Under the pieces are notes generated by a model. The model saw nothing but the letters and a program-made list of their open reading frames with translations. It was not told the origin of the DNA and did not search any database. The translations under genes were made by a program, and so were the position numbers. Positions 1 through 9,819 of a stretch of DNA of 64,000 bases are shown piece by piece; the stretch's first letter is position 1; each line of letters begins with the position of its first letter. The stretch is taken from the NCBI GenBank assembly GCA_012837155.1, contig CP051546.1, forward strand, positions 2,545,699-2,609,698, in the 5' to 3' direction. This DNA comes from Flavobacterium sp. (GTDB lineage: Bacteria > Bacteroidota > Bacteroidia > Flavobacteriales > Flavobacteriaceae).

Positions 1-1
1 A

Positions 2-811
2 ATGCACAATTTTGTTGAACGAGGAATGAGTAAAAGAAGTGCCGATGATAGATATTATTATTTGAGTATTGATGAAAAATCAGTCTCAAGAGGACATGAT
101 TATTTTAGTATTCTATCGGAGGAATCTACAGGAGTAGTTATAGATGTTGTTGAGGGTAGAACCAAAGAAAGTGTTGACAAACTTTGCAACAAGCTCACTA
201 AAGACCAGCGTGATGAGGTAAAAACGATATGCACAGATATGTGGGATGCTTTTATATATGGAGCAAAAACACACTTCGAAAAAGCGATTCATTGCCATGA
301 TAATTTTCATTTAGTAGGCTATCTCAACAAAGCCGTTGATAAAGTCCGAAGAAGAGAAGTTCGTGAGGTAGAAGAATTAAAAAAGACAAAGTACATTTGG
401 TTAAAAGACATCTCTAATATGACTGAAAAACAACGAATTATATTTGAATCCATCGACAAAGTGAATTATGAGGTCTCTAAAGCATGGAGAATAAAAGAGA
501 ATTTTAGAGACATACAATTTAGGCAGAAAACCAAAGAAAATGCTTTTTTAATACTAGCAAATTGGAGACGAAGTGCCCTTTATAGTAAGATTCCAGAAAT
601 AGTAGAAGTAGTAAAAATGTTCGACAGGCATTTTCAAGGAATATTAAATGCAATAGTAACAGGCTCTAATAATGCTAGAGCAGAAAGAATAAACGGAGCA
701 ATTGAAGAACTAAAACGAATAGGACGTGGATACAGAAATAAGCAAAATTTCAGAACCGCTATCCTATTTTTTCACGGAGACTTAAATGGCTTTTCACACA
801 AAACCCAGTAG
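2..811 (+). CDS. ISL3-family transposase, 5'-truncated by window edge
   Basis: This is the C-terminal catalytic part of an ISL3-type DDE transposase, which cuts and joins its own insertion sequence. About 269 residues are visible. The catalytic triad can be proposed as Asp in YLSIDEKSVSRG (near residue 25), Asp in ICTDMWDAF (near 79) and Glu in ARAERINGAIEELKR (near 230). The spacing and the conserved RGYRN close to the end fit the ISL3 family (transposase_12 domain). ISL3 transposases are usually about 400 residues with an N-terminal zinc finger and helix-turn-helix; that part would lie left of base 1. The ATG at base 2 is therefore probably internal. The gene ends only a few bases from the ISAs1 remnant, so this is a nest of mobile DNA. 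Family is confident; activity is unknown. Confidence 0.85.
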   Translation: MHNFVERGMSKRSADDRYYYLSIDEKSVSRGHDYFSILSEESTGVVIDVVEGRTKESVDKLCNKLTKDQRDEVKTICTDMWDAFIYGAKTHFEKAIHCHDNFHLVGYLNKAVDKVRRREVREVEELKKTKYIWLKDISNMTEKQRIIFESIDKVNYEVSKAWRIKENFRDIQFRQKTKENAFLILANWRRSALYSKIPEIVEVVKMFDRHFQGILNAIVTGSNNARAERINGAIEELKRIGRGYRNKQNFRTAILFFHGDLNGFSHKTQ

Positions 812-815
812 AACC

Positions 816-856
816 ATCAATTTATTCGAAAAAAGACTTTTTCAGTACCCTCCACA
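816..856. repeat. 41-bp direct repeat, copy 1 (ISAs1 3' coding end)
   Basis: These 41 bases recur exactly at 1870-1910 in the same orientation. Read on the minus strand they encode VEGTEKVFFRIN plus the TGA stop of the ISAs1 transposase fragment. Confidence 0.9.
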
Positions 857-1572
857 GTACAAGTCCTTTTTTCTACCCTTCCGCTACCAACTTCCTCGGT
901 TATATAAATTTTTGATTTGTCTTTTGAGGGAATCAAAAAAGCACTTTCAATATCTTGATATAATTCTTTTTGGTTTTCTTTTACCGCCAAAATATAATCT
1001 GCCTTTTGTTCAATAATCACTTCTGCTATATCTGTTTGACAACCCATTGCATCTATGGTAATAATAGCATTTTCAAGGTCTAACACTTTTAAAAGTTCTG
1101 GGATTGCCGTAATTTCATTTGATTTCTCTTCTGTTTTAATTTGACCTAAAAAGATTTCGTTTTCTGTAGAAAAAGCACTTACCAAATGAATGGCAGACTT
1201 CAATCCAGATTGCTTAGAACCTCGAACTGTTTTGCCGTCAATTGCCACGACACCCTTGTAATGGTTAGATATTGATTTAATCCAAGACACGAAATGTTCT
1301 TCGAAAAAAGAGGGTTTTAGCAAAGAGAAAAAACGATTAAACGTGTCGTGAGAAGGAATCCCGTTTTCTAAATCTAAGATAGTTTCCAAAAACTCACGCT
1401 TAACAATGCCGTAATCTTCAATTTCTTCCCAAGTTTCTGCCCCGCATATGACGGCAAGTATGGTTATGAAAACAATATTTTCCGAAGGGTGTAATTTTTT
1501 TCTGTTCAATCTAAAGTCTGGAATAGTTTGAGCAAATATAAACAATTTGTTTTTTAATTTCATATTAAGCAT
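817..1572 (-). pseudogene. ISAs1-family transposase, C-terminally truncated
   Basis: The product resembles ISAs1 (H-repeat-associated) transposases: an N-terminal DDE_Tnp_1-associated region (QTIPDFRLNRKKLHP, ETWEEIEDYG, residues 15-60), then the catalytic start VVAIDGKTVRGS (near 109-120), then ENAIITIDAMGCQ (near 168-180) and YILAVKENQKEL (near 197). These give the first two Asp of the DDE triad and the conserved KxNQ element. At 251 residues it is about 120 short of the usual 370, and the C-terminal Glu region is missing. It stops at the 41-bp repeat, so the break is probably a recombination or deletion there. The ATG near 1572 lies just after a palindrome (ATCTGAT-t-ATCAGAT, 1571-1585). 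Presumably inactive. Confidence 0.85.
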
Positions 1573-1830
1573 CTGATTATCAGATAAATATACAAAATTT
1601 AATTTGCTAAAACAAATTTAATTCGTTGTATTTCAGATGGTTATATTAAAAAAATCATTTTAAAATTTAATGGTTTTTAATGCGTTTGACCTGATCAAAT
1701 CGTTAATTTTTCTCAAAAGATTATTCCTTGGAATAATTAAATCATATAAAGAGGAATGCTCGCTGAACTGTATTGTTTGTTGCTGTACTAACATGTAAAA
1801 AACCTTATAATTACAGCTAAATATACCAAA

Positions 1831-1866
1831 AAAGGAGTAGAAATCCTAAGCTTTCTACTCCTTTTA
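1831..1866. terminator. Hairpin terminator (13-bp stem)
   Basis: A perfect 13-bp stem (AAAGGAGTAGAAA, 1831-1843, with its complement 1852-1864) closes an 8-base loop and is flanked by A and T runs on both sides, so it could work in either direction. It lies in the 456-bp gap between the ISAs1 remnant and the secreted protein gene, which otherwise holds only the 41-bp repeat and a promoter. Confidence 0.7.
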
Positions 1867-1869
1867 TTT

Positions 1870-1910
1870 ATCAATTTATTCGAAAAAAGACTTTTTCAGT
1901 ACCCTCCACA
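1870..1910. repeat. 41-bp direct repeat, copy 2
   Basis: This is an exact second copy of 816-856. On the minus strand it again encodes VEGTEKVFFRIN and a stop. The bases beyond it (1911-1935) resemble those beyond copy 1 only loosely, so it may be the 3' remnant of a second, diverged ISAs1 copy. Confidence 0.85.
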
Positions 1911-1970
1911 TAGTTGGGACTTTTTTTTTGCCTACCCAAAAAATATCTAAATCAATAAAATATTTTTATA

Positions 1971-1978
1971 TACCTTTG
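1971..1978 (+). promoter_or_regulatory. -7 promoter element (TACCTTTG)
   Basis: Exact match to the Bacteroidota -7 consensus TAnnTTTG, about 50 bases upstream of the secreted-protein start at 2029. No TTTG -33 element is seen at the usual 19-base spacing, so support is partial. Confidence 0.5.
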
Positions 1979-2028
1979 ATTATGTTACTTTTATAAAAAG
2001 CATAAGATTAATTATATACTATTTTATT

Positions 2029-3946
2029 ATGAGAAAGATTATTTCCGTTTTATTTCTAGTCCTTTTTTTTAGTGCTAATCATGCGCAAGTCGTTCCAAGA
2101 AATCCAACAACAGTACCGTCGCCCTCTACTACGCCTAAAATAAGAACAGTACAAGTACCCCCAACCTCTTCAAATAGTGAGACCAATACTGGAATTAGAC
2201 CTTCAAAAGTAAACACTACAAATACAATTATAGTTGGAAATCCAAGTCGCTTACATACCGTTTCGCTAACAACTAAATTAAGTCCGCCTTCAAATCTTAA
2301 AAGAATTATCAAAATTAATCGTGACTTTGAAAGCAACACTCCTTCTTGGATTACTCAATTTGAAGACGGCGAATTAAATTATCCAAACTCTGACAAACCC
2401 CAATGGGAATTCAATTTTGTTTGGTTCAATATTCCTAAAAAAAGCCGTTGCTGCAAGAGTTGAAATTTCAGATTTTCCTTTCGCAATAAATGACAATAAT
2501 GCTTTTAAAAACAACTTAGAAACCAAAATAATCCCTAGATCTCCACAAGACAGCACTTTTTTTACATTAAATTATTTTGAAAAAAGACCTTCTGAAAATA
2601 AAGTGTTAGCTAATACACAAAGAATTCCCATAAAAAACATCAAAATCACAACCAATCAATCCCAATCGCTGTCTCAAATACAAACGAATGTTTTCCATGG
2701 ATTGATTAAAATTTATGGAACATATTACATTCGACTTACCCCATTAGATTCAAATAACAACACCATAGGGCTTGGAGGAAATACCATAAAAATTGTTCCC
2801 GAAAAACCCGTGCCTACTTTTACTACTAATAGCGAAGACATTCTTAGATCTGATTATGAAATAACCGCCGTTTATTATACCCAACCCCACGAACCCGACT
2901 ATCAATACGCTGATTGCCAAATTGTAACTGGCTATAATGAAAACACAAACAGCCCTTTTTGGACAAACGAAATGAAACAAAATTTCAAGATTGCTTATCC
3001 AATAGGAAAATCGGTTTGCCCTGAACCCAAAAAGGAAGATTCTTGGTATATCAAAGCAATAAATACTGCCGTAAATGTAGCCGAAACAATCGCAAACAGC
3101 TCCTCTAAAGCATATAATGATGTAAAATCGTTCGTAAAAGGAACTATAGCTAGCGCTATATGTGGCAGCAATGAAGACTGCAAAACAGGAGTCGAATTTG
3201 GTTTTGACGCAGCTATGATGTATGCTGGAATTCCACCATCATTACCTAATTTTGAAGAAATGAGTCAATTAGCAAAAGGACAAATTATTGAAACATTAGC
3301 ACAACAAGCTGCCCTTCAGGCGGGTGTATCTTGCGATGAAAATTGTATCGCTTTAATCGAAGCTGGCTATGATGAAATGGTAAAGAAAAGCTCAAACCAA
3401 AATGCAGGTAATGGCGATTTTATTTATTACAAACCAGAGCCCAAAGGTCAATACAGATTGCCTTATGTTCAATTTGAAGTAACTAGAGTACGCAATTCAT
3501 ACCAAAATAACCCTATAATAACTAGCTTGAGTGTAACCCCAACAATAAACAAGACTTTTTCAGGAAAAACAAATAATCAAACTTGGTCAAAAGAAATAAG
3601 CACTAATTTAATATACCAACAAATAGATTTACCCGTGCCTTATTTACAAAACATAGGCGATAAAATCACATTGCTAGCTGTCCTAACACCTAAATATTCC
3701 TATGTTAGAAAATCATGTGAAGACGGCAAAATCGAAGGTATTGCCGTAGCCCAGCAAATGTGTAAAGGCTGGAACACTATAGAGACAAACTCAAAACCTC
3801 AAACCACTAGTGGTTATATTAATATGTATCAAAACTCTAAAATATCGTTCGAAATGAATTCGAAAATTAGATTAAGAAATGGAGTAAACAATCAATTGTT
3901 CATCACAATTAGACACTATTTTTTTTTTAAAATAAGTACATTCTAA
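2029..3946 (+). CDS. Large secreted protein of unknown function (one frameshift)
   Basis: I do not recognise a family. The N-terminus is a clear Sec signal peptide (MRKIISVLFLVLFFSANHAQ), followed by a Pro/Thr/Ser-rich stretch (about residues 20-65), so the product is exported. The first reading frame stops at 2463, but a second frame open from 2417 to 3946 continues the same protein. The shift falls in the A-run near 2438-2444 and joins as WFNIPKKAVAARVEIS, which I take as a sequencing indel. The full product would be about 639 residues with several Cys in the second half (ICGSNEDCKTG, VSCDENC) that may form disulfides. The last codon and stop come from an IS630 element inserted at 3937. Without it the ORF would end one residue earlier at a native TAA. 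Confidence 0.7.
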
Positions 3947-5019
3947 AAATTAATAATACATTTTGTTCCAAACCCATTCAAAACATCATTTAGGTTCAAT
4001 TTTAAATTTTCAAATGAAGTATAAGCCTCAAATTTTAACCATTTATATTTAACAAATCTCCACAAGATTTCAATTAAGTTCAATTCTGGCGAGTAAGGTG
4101 GAATAAAATAAATAAGTAAATCTAACTCTTCCCATTCTTTGATTTTTTCTTTGAATTTCTTACTGGTATGAAGCGAAGAGTTATCCAAAACCACAACTGT
4201 TTTTTTAGTTATATTCTCAACAAATTTGTCAAAAAAGACAATCATCTTTTCAGAATTTATTGTTGTTTCAAAAATATCAAAAACCAAATTACCCAATGTA
4301 TTCATTAAACCAAAAACACTTACGCTTTTCCCCCGAATTGCAGGCAATAAAATAGGTTCTCCTTCAGCTTGCCAAGCATACGGAACATTCGGCACTAAAC
4401 TAAAATGACTTGCGTCACCGTAATATAAGTCAATGTATTGTTCCTGATTTAATTGTGACAATTTATCCAATTCCTTTTTTGAATTTAGAAAAGCGCTCTC
4501 ACAACGTTTTTTTTCAAAGATTTACGGCATCTTATCCATTTATATTTTAGTCTCTTTTAAAAAATTTATGAGTGTTTGTTTTGTTATTTTTATTTGATGC
4601 TCTCGCTCTAAAATATCCAAAACCACATTCAAATTTCTACTGTTTTCCTTTACTAGTTCAGGTATTAGGTCAGCTACTTTTTTAGTTTTAATTTTGCGCC
4701 ACGACCTTTTTTAACGCCTAATGTTTCCTGTTTGTCTTTTAATGTTTTAGCCATTTCCCAAGCATTAAAAAACAATGTTACTCGTAATCTTCCAACCTTC
4801 ATAATTCTAGAAATTTCCATTATGGATTTTTTGTCAACAGAAAGTTTTAGAAACATACAGCGCTCCCTGACTACCGAATTAGGGGAGTTTCTATACAAAT
4901 AATCCACTACTTTTTTTTCCTCCTCTAATAATTCTACATATCTCATTTATGTCGTATTTAAAATATAAATATACGAAAAATATGTCAAAAATAAAAATGT
5001 ATTACTAATTATTTTCAAG
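3939..5019 (-). mobile_element. IS630-family insertion sequence A, about 1.08 kb
   Basis: The element is bounded by imperfect inverted repeats of about 30 bp: the left end (from 3939) and the reverse complement of the right end share the pattern AATACATTTT at the inner edge. It is flanked by TA dinucleotides at 3937-3938 and 5020-5021, as expected of the IS630/Tc1 superfamily, which duplicates TA. It contains one broken transposase gene on the minus strand. It sits in the last sense codon of the secreted-protein gene. Confidence 0.75.
3943..4946 (-). pseudogene. IS630-family transposase (at least three frameshifts)
   Basis: The N-terminal part starts at 4946 (MRYVELLEEEKKVVDYLY) and is a helix-turn-helix region (VRERCMFLKLS, IMEISRIMKVGRLRV). 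The C-terminal part (frame ending at 3943) is the DDE_3 catalytic domain. Its triad is Asp in DLYYGDASHFSL, Asp in VVVLDNSSLH and Glu in PPYSPELNLIEILWR. Between about 4470 and 4700 the protein can be followed only by changing frame: GRGAKIKTKKVADLIPEL, then ETKYKWIRCRKSLKKK, then NSKKELDKLSQLN. So at least three indels interrupt it. Given the many indels in this window, some may be sequencing errors, but as written no full transposase is made. Confidence 0.8.
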
Positions 5020-5165
5020 TACTTAACATCTCTTTTATTCTTAAAAACGTCCTAGATATTTGACGAATCCTTGATTTTGAACTTAAATACTATAAAAACC
5101 ATAAAAATCCCTCTAACTTTCAAAAACAAAAGGGAAACGATTTTTCTTTTACCAATAGGTTTTAT

Positions 5166-5173
5166 TATATTTG
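5166..5173 (+). promoter_or_regulatory. -7 promoter element (TATATTTG) for icd
   Basis: Exact TAnnTTTG match 38 bases upstream of the icd start at 5212. It lies inside the longer open frame that begins at 5071, which argues for the later ATG. Confidence 0.55.
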
Positions 5174-5211
5174 CGCTCAATATTTTATACAATAAACTTC
5201 ATAATTATAGC

Positions 5212-6434
5212 ATGGCAAAAATTAAAGTAGCCAATCCAGTTGTAGAATTGGATGGAGATGAAATGACTCGAATCATTTGGTCATTTATTAAAGAAAAATT
5301 AATTCTTCCTTATTTAGAATTAGACATTAAATATTACGATTTAGGAATTGAAAGCCGAGAAGCTACCAAAGACCAAATCACAATTGATTCGGCAGAAGCC
5401 ATAAAAAAATACAATGTGGGTATCAAATGTGCCACAATTACTCCAGATGAAGAACGCGTTAAAGAATTTAGCCTTTCTAAAATGTGGAAATCGCCTAACG
5501 GAACCATTCGTAATATCGTAGGCGGAACTGTTTTTCGTGAGCCAATTATTATGAGAAACGTGCCAAGATACGTTCAAGGCTGGACAAAACCTATCGTTAT
5601 TGGCCGTCACGCTTTTGGCGATCAGTACAAAGCTACCGATACCGTTATCAAAGGAAAAGGAAAACTAACCATGACTTTCGTTCCAGAAGAAGGCGAAGCC
5701 AAAACTTGGGACGTATATGATTTTGAAGGCGATGGCGTTGCGATGGCAATGTACAACACAGACGAAAGCATTTACGGATTTGCACATTCTTCGTTCCAAA
5801 TGGCATTGACAAAAAATGGCCTTTATATCTTTCAACAAAAAACACCATTTTAAAAGCTTATGATGGCCGTTTCAAAGATATTTTCGAAGAAGTCTATCAA
5901 GAACATTACAAAGCACAATTTGAAACTGCCGGAATCATTTATGAACACAGACTTATCGATGATATGGTTGCTTCAGCAATGAAATGGAATGGCGGATTTG
6001 TTTGGGCTTGCAAGAATTATGATGGCGATGTTCAATCGGATACCGTGGCGCAAGGATTTGGCTCACTTGGATTAATGACTTCTGTTTTAGTAACACCTGA
6101 CGGAAAAACAGTTGAAGCCGAAGCAGCGCACGGAACCGTAACACGCCACTTTAGAGAGCACCAAAAAGGAAGAGCAACTTCGACCAACCCAATTGCGTCC
6201 ATTTTTGCTTGGACAAGAGGTTTAGAACACAGAGGAAAATTAGACGAAAACCAAGAATTAATTGATTTTTGCCACACCCTAGAACAAGTTTGTATCGATA
6301 CTGTCGAAAGCGGAAAAATGACCAAAGATTTAGCCATTCTTGTTAAACCAGAGGGAATGACTGCGGATGATTATTTGACTACCGAAGATTTCTTGGCTGC
6401 AATTAAAGAAAACTTAGAAGCTAAATTAGCTTAA
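5212..6434 (+). CDS. icd: NADP-dependent isocitrate dehydrogenase (one frameshift)
   Basis: It oxidises isocitrate to 2-oxoglutarate and CO2 with reduction of NADP+ in the TCA cycle. The start [20 protein letters not shown] at 5212 is chosen over the upstream in-frame ATG because this is the conserved N-terminus of the eukaryote-like homodimeric IDH class and a promoter box lies at 5166. Recognisable blocks are SPNGTIRNI (substrate-binding Ser/Asn), [24 protein letters not shown], then after the shift [29 protein letters not shown] (metal-binding Asp residues) and [10 protein letters not shown]. The frame breaks in the A-run at 5811-5816; adding one A restores the protein from [10 protein letters not shown] onward. 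Restored length is about 408 residues, normal for the class. A strong terminator follows. The 2-oxoglutarate product is the likely substrate of KorAB further downstream. Confidence 0.93.
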
Positions 6435-6458
6435 GTTTTTGTATCAAAAACACTTCTT

Positions 6459-6489
6459 AAAAGACAACTGGAAACGGTTGTCTTTTTTA
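6459..6489 (+). terminator. Rho-independent terminator after icd
   Basis: A 10-bp stem AAAAGACAAC / GTTGTCTTTT around an 8-base loop, followed by a T-run, lies 25 bases after the icd stop. Confidence 0.85.
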
Positions 6490-6557
6490 CTTATTTAACA
6501 TTTGTTCCCCTTGATTTAGTTTTAAATTAACGAAATTTGTAATTCAAAACTTTATCC

Positions 6558-8937
6558 ATGCTTTCAATAAAAAACACCCTCCTATTTCTCGTTTTAACAT
6601 CGAGTTTATACTCTTTTTCCCAGCAAAAATTTACCATTTCAGGAACTATTTCTGATTCAAAAAGCAATGAAACGCTCATTGGAGCAACTATTTCAATACC
6701 CGAATTAAAAACTGAAATAACAACTAACGAATACGGATTTTATTCCATTACAATTCCGAAAGGTATTTATACCATACGAATCACTTATTTGGGGTACGAA
6801 TCCATTAGGGAAACGGTAAGTTTGAGTCAAAATTTAAAAACCAATTTCAAACTTACCAGCAACGAAACTGCTTTAAAAGAAGTGGTAATTATCGACAATA
6901 AAAATACTAGCGCAATTCAAAAACCAGAAATGAGCGTAAATAAACTCTCTACTACTACCATCAAAAAAATGCCCGTAGTTCTTGGGGAAGTAGATATTAT
7001 AAAATCACTTTTACTGCTTCCCGGCGTGACTAATGCTGGAGAAGGAGCTTCAGGTTTTAATGTTCGTGGTGGCGGTGCCGACCAAAATTTAATTTTGCTA
7101 GACGAGGCTACCATTTTTAATTCTTCCCACGTTTTGGATTCTTTTCGGTTTTTAATCCCGATGCTATCAAAGATTTAAAGTTATATAAAGGCGGGATTCC
7201 AGCGCGTTTTGGAGGAAGAGCCTCCTCGGTTTTAGATATTTACCAAAAGACGGAAACAGTAAAGAATTTCACGTTAACGGAGGAATTGGATTAATTTCCA
7301 GCAGACTTTTAGCCGAAGGACCTATCGTAAAAGACAAAGGTTCTTTTTAATAGCGGGACGAAGTTCTTATGTGCATTTATTTCTGAAATTATCCGAAAAA
7401 CAAAAAGACAATACCGCTTATTTTTATGATTTAAATACCAAATTAAGTTATAAATTAAACCCAAACAACAGCCTATACTTGTCGGGATATTTTGGTAGAG
7501 ATGTTTTTTCTTTAAACAAAAACTTTACTAATATCTATGGAAATTCCACTTTAGACCTGAGATGGAACCACTTATTTTCTGATAAATTATTTTCAAACTT
7601 ATCCCTAATTTACAGTGATTATTATTACGGATTAGACTTGGATTTTGTAGGTTTCAAATGGGATTCAGGCATTAAGAATTACAATATTAAATATGACCTC
7701 AAGAATTATATTTCCGATAAATTCAAATTGAATTATGGTATAAATGCTATTTATTATGACTTCAATCCAGGTGCAATTCGACCATCGAATACAAATTCGG
7801 GCATTAATTATCAGCAATTAGACAAAAAATATGCATTTGAACCCGCTTTATACATCAACGCCGAACAGGAAATCTCAAAAAAAATATCCCTTTCTTATGG
7901 ACTTCGATACAGTTTGTTTTATCGAATCGGACAATCAACCGTGAATATTTATACCAATAACAATCCTGTTATTTTTAATTCGGATATGCAGATTTACGAA
8001 AAAGCAATTCCCACAGAAACTAAATTCTATGACAGAAACCAAGTCATTAAGAGCTATAATAACTTAGAACCTCGATTTTCTATTGGGTACGAACTCAAGG
8101 AAAATCAATCTATAAAGGCAAGCTACAACCGAATGGTTCAGTATTTGCAACTCATTTCTAATACTTCATCTCCCACGCCATTAGATGTTTGGACACCGAG
8201 TGACACTTATATCAAACCCCAAATCGCCGACCAAATTGCATTAGGGTATTTTAGGAATTTTAAAGAAAATCAGTATTCTATTGAAGTAGAAACCTATTAT
8301 AAAGAAGTAAAAAACAGATTGGATTACATTGACGGAGCTAATTTGGTTGCCAACAATGCCATTGAGCAAGTCCTCTTGAATGGTCAGTTACGCTCGTACG
8401 GTTTAGAAATGATGTTGCGGAAAAATGGAGGAAGATGGAATGGCTGGATTTCTTATACTTTATCAAAATCCGAGCAACAAACCCCTGGAAGAACGCCAAG
8501 CGAAACAGGAATCAACAACAAAAATTGGTACAATTCTGTTTATGACAAAACACACAATATTGCCGTTACTGGTTCCTATACTTTAAATAAAAAATGGTCG
8601 TTTGGAACGAATTTTACCTTTCAAACGGGACAACCAGTAACCTATCCAAGCGGTCAATATGGCTATTTAGGACTTGCCGTGCCAAGTTACGGATTGAGAA
8701 ATAAAAACCGCCTCCCTGCCTATCATCATTTAGATATTTCCGCCACTTTGACACCTCGCAAAAACGACAAACGAAACTGGAAAGGCGAATGGGTTTTTAG
8801 TATTTATAATCTTTATGGTCGAAAAAAATGCTGCTTCAATCAATTTTAGACAAAACAATGATACTGGCGAAAATGAAGCCGTAAAAACGTCCATTTTTGG
8901 TATTGTTCCGGCAGTTAGTTATAATTTTAAATTTTAA
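6558..8937 (+). CDS. TonB-dependent outer-membrane receptor (several frameshifts)
   Basis: It is an outer-membrane beta-barrel that imports a ligand using TonB energy. The start at 6558 gives a signal peptide (MLSIKNTLLFLVLTSSLYSFS) followed by a carboxypeptidase-regulatory-like domain (KFTISGTISDSKSNETLIGA, about residues 24-105) and a plug domain (LPGVTNAGEGASGFNVRGGG, near 160-180). The barrel follows in 7371-8849. The reading frame is broken near 7160, 7245, 7345 and 8825, all repairable by single-base changes. The last barrel strand ends VPAVSYNFKF with TAA at 8935. The restored length is about 790 residues. It overlaps by spacing (4 bases) with a DUF4249 lipoprotein gene, a pairing seen repeatedly in Bacteroidota. 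The ligand cannot be told from sequence. Confidence 0.88.
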
Positions 8938-8941
8938 GTAA

Positions 8942-9763
8942 ATGAAAAAAGCATCTCTTGTTTTTGCAATTTTAATTGCTACTCTCTTCACTAGCTGTGA
9001 AGATGTTATTACGGTAAGTTTAGATACATCTCCTCCAAAACTAGTGATAGAAGCTTCTATAAACTGGTTAAAAGGAACTACTGGAGCTAATCAAAAAATA
9101 AGACTATCAACCACCACCAGCTACTACAATACCATAATCCCAAAAGTTTCGGGAGCCACGGTATTTGTCAAAAATAGCTCCAATACCATTTTTAATTTTA
9201 TCGAAAACCCAAATTCAGGGGAATATATTTGCAGTAATTTTATTCCTGTAATCAACGAAACTTATATCTTGACCATTATTAGCAACGGGCAAACGTACAC
9301 CGCCACAGAAAGCCTTAAAGCTGTTGCGCCAATCACAAAAATAGTTCAAAACAACCAAGGCGGATTCGACAGAAAAACCATTGAAATTAAAACTTTCTAC
9401 AATGACCCTCCAAATGAAAAAAATTATTACTTGTTTAAATACCTCTATCCAAATAAGACAAAGTTGAACTATTATGTAGATGAAGACCAATTTTATCAAG
9501 GAAATGAATTTTTTAGCATTTCTCAAAATAACGATTTAAAAACAGGAGACACCGTGCAAATAAGCCATTTTGGAATCTCAAAACCTACTATAAACTATAT
9601 GAATATTTTAATAAACATTGCCGGAAATACTAATGGAAGTCCGTTCCAATCTCCGTCAGCAACCGTCAGAGGAAACATCATAAACACAACAAATCCTACT
9701 AATTATGCATTGGGCTATTTTTCTTTAAGCGAAGTAGAAACCAAAAATTATATCGTACAATAA
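8942..9763 (+). CDS. DUF4249 lipoprotein, partner of the TonB receptor
   Basis: The N-terminus is a lipoprotein signal peptide with lipobox LFTSC (Cys near residue 19), so it is probably anchored in the outer membrane. The body matches the DUF4249 pattern: CEDVITVSLDTSPPKLVIEA at the start, a beta-rich immunoglobulin-like region, and the usual end NYALGYFSLSEVETKNYIVQ. At 273 residues it is intact. It begins 4 bases after the receptor stop and is surely co-transcribed. By family knowledge such proteins are presumed surface accessory or ligand-binding partners of the receptor, as SusD is for SusC, but no biochemical role is established. An IS630 element has inserted 54 bases downstream, outside the gene. 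Confidence 0.85.
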   Translation: MKKASLVFAILIATLFTSCEDVITVSLDTSPPKLVIEASINWLKGTTGANQKIRLSTTTSYYNTIIPKVSGATVFVKNSSNTIFNFIENPNSGEYICSNFIPVINETYILTIISNGQTYTATESLKAVAPITKIVQNNQGGFDRKTIEIKTFYNDPPNEKNYYLFKYLYPNKTKLNYYVDEDQFYQGNEFFSISQNNDLKTGDTVQISHFGISKPTINYMNILINIAGNTNGSPFQSPSATVRGNIINTTNPTNYALGYFSLSEVETKNYIVQ

Positions 9764-9819
9764 GGAGCCTAAAACAGCTTCGCAAAGTTTTTAAGACACC
9801 ACTATTAGGCGTTCTTATA

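Noticed and set aside
5071-5211. Upstream start for icd
   Set aside because: The extra 47 residues are not part of the family N-terminus and a -7 promoter box lies inside them.
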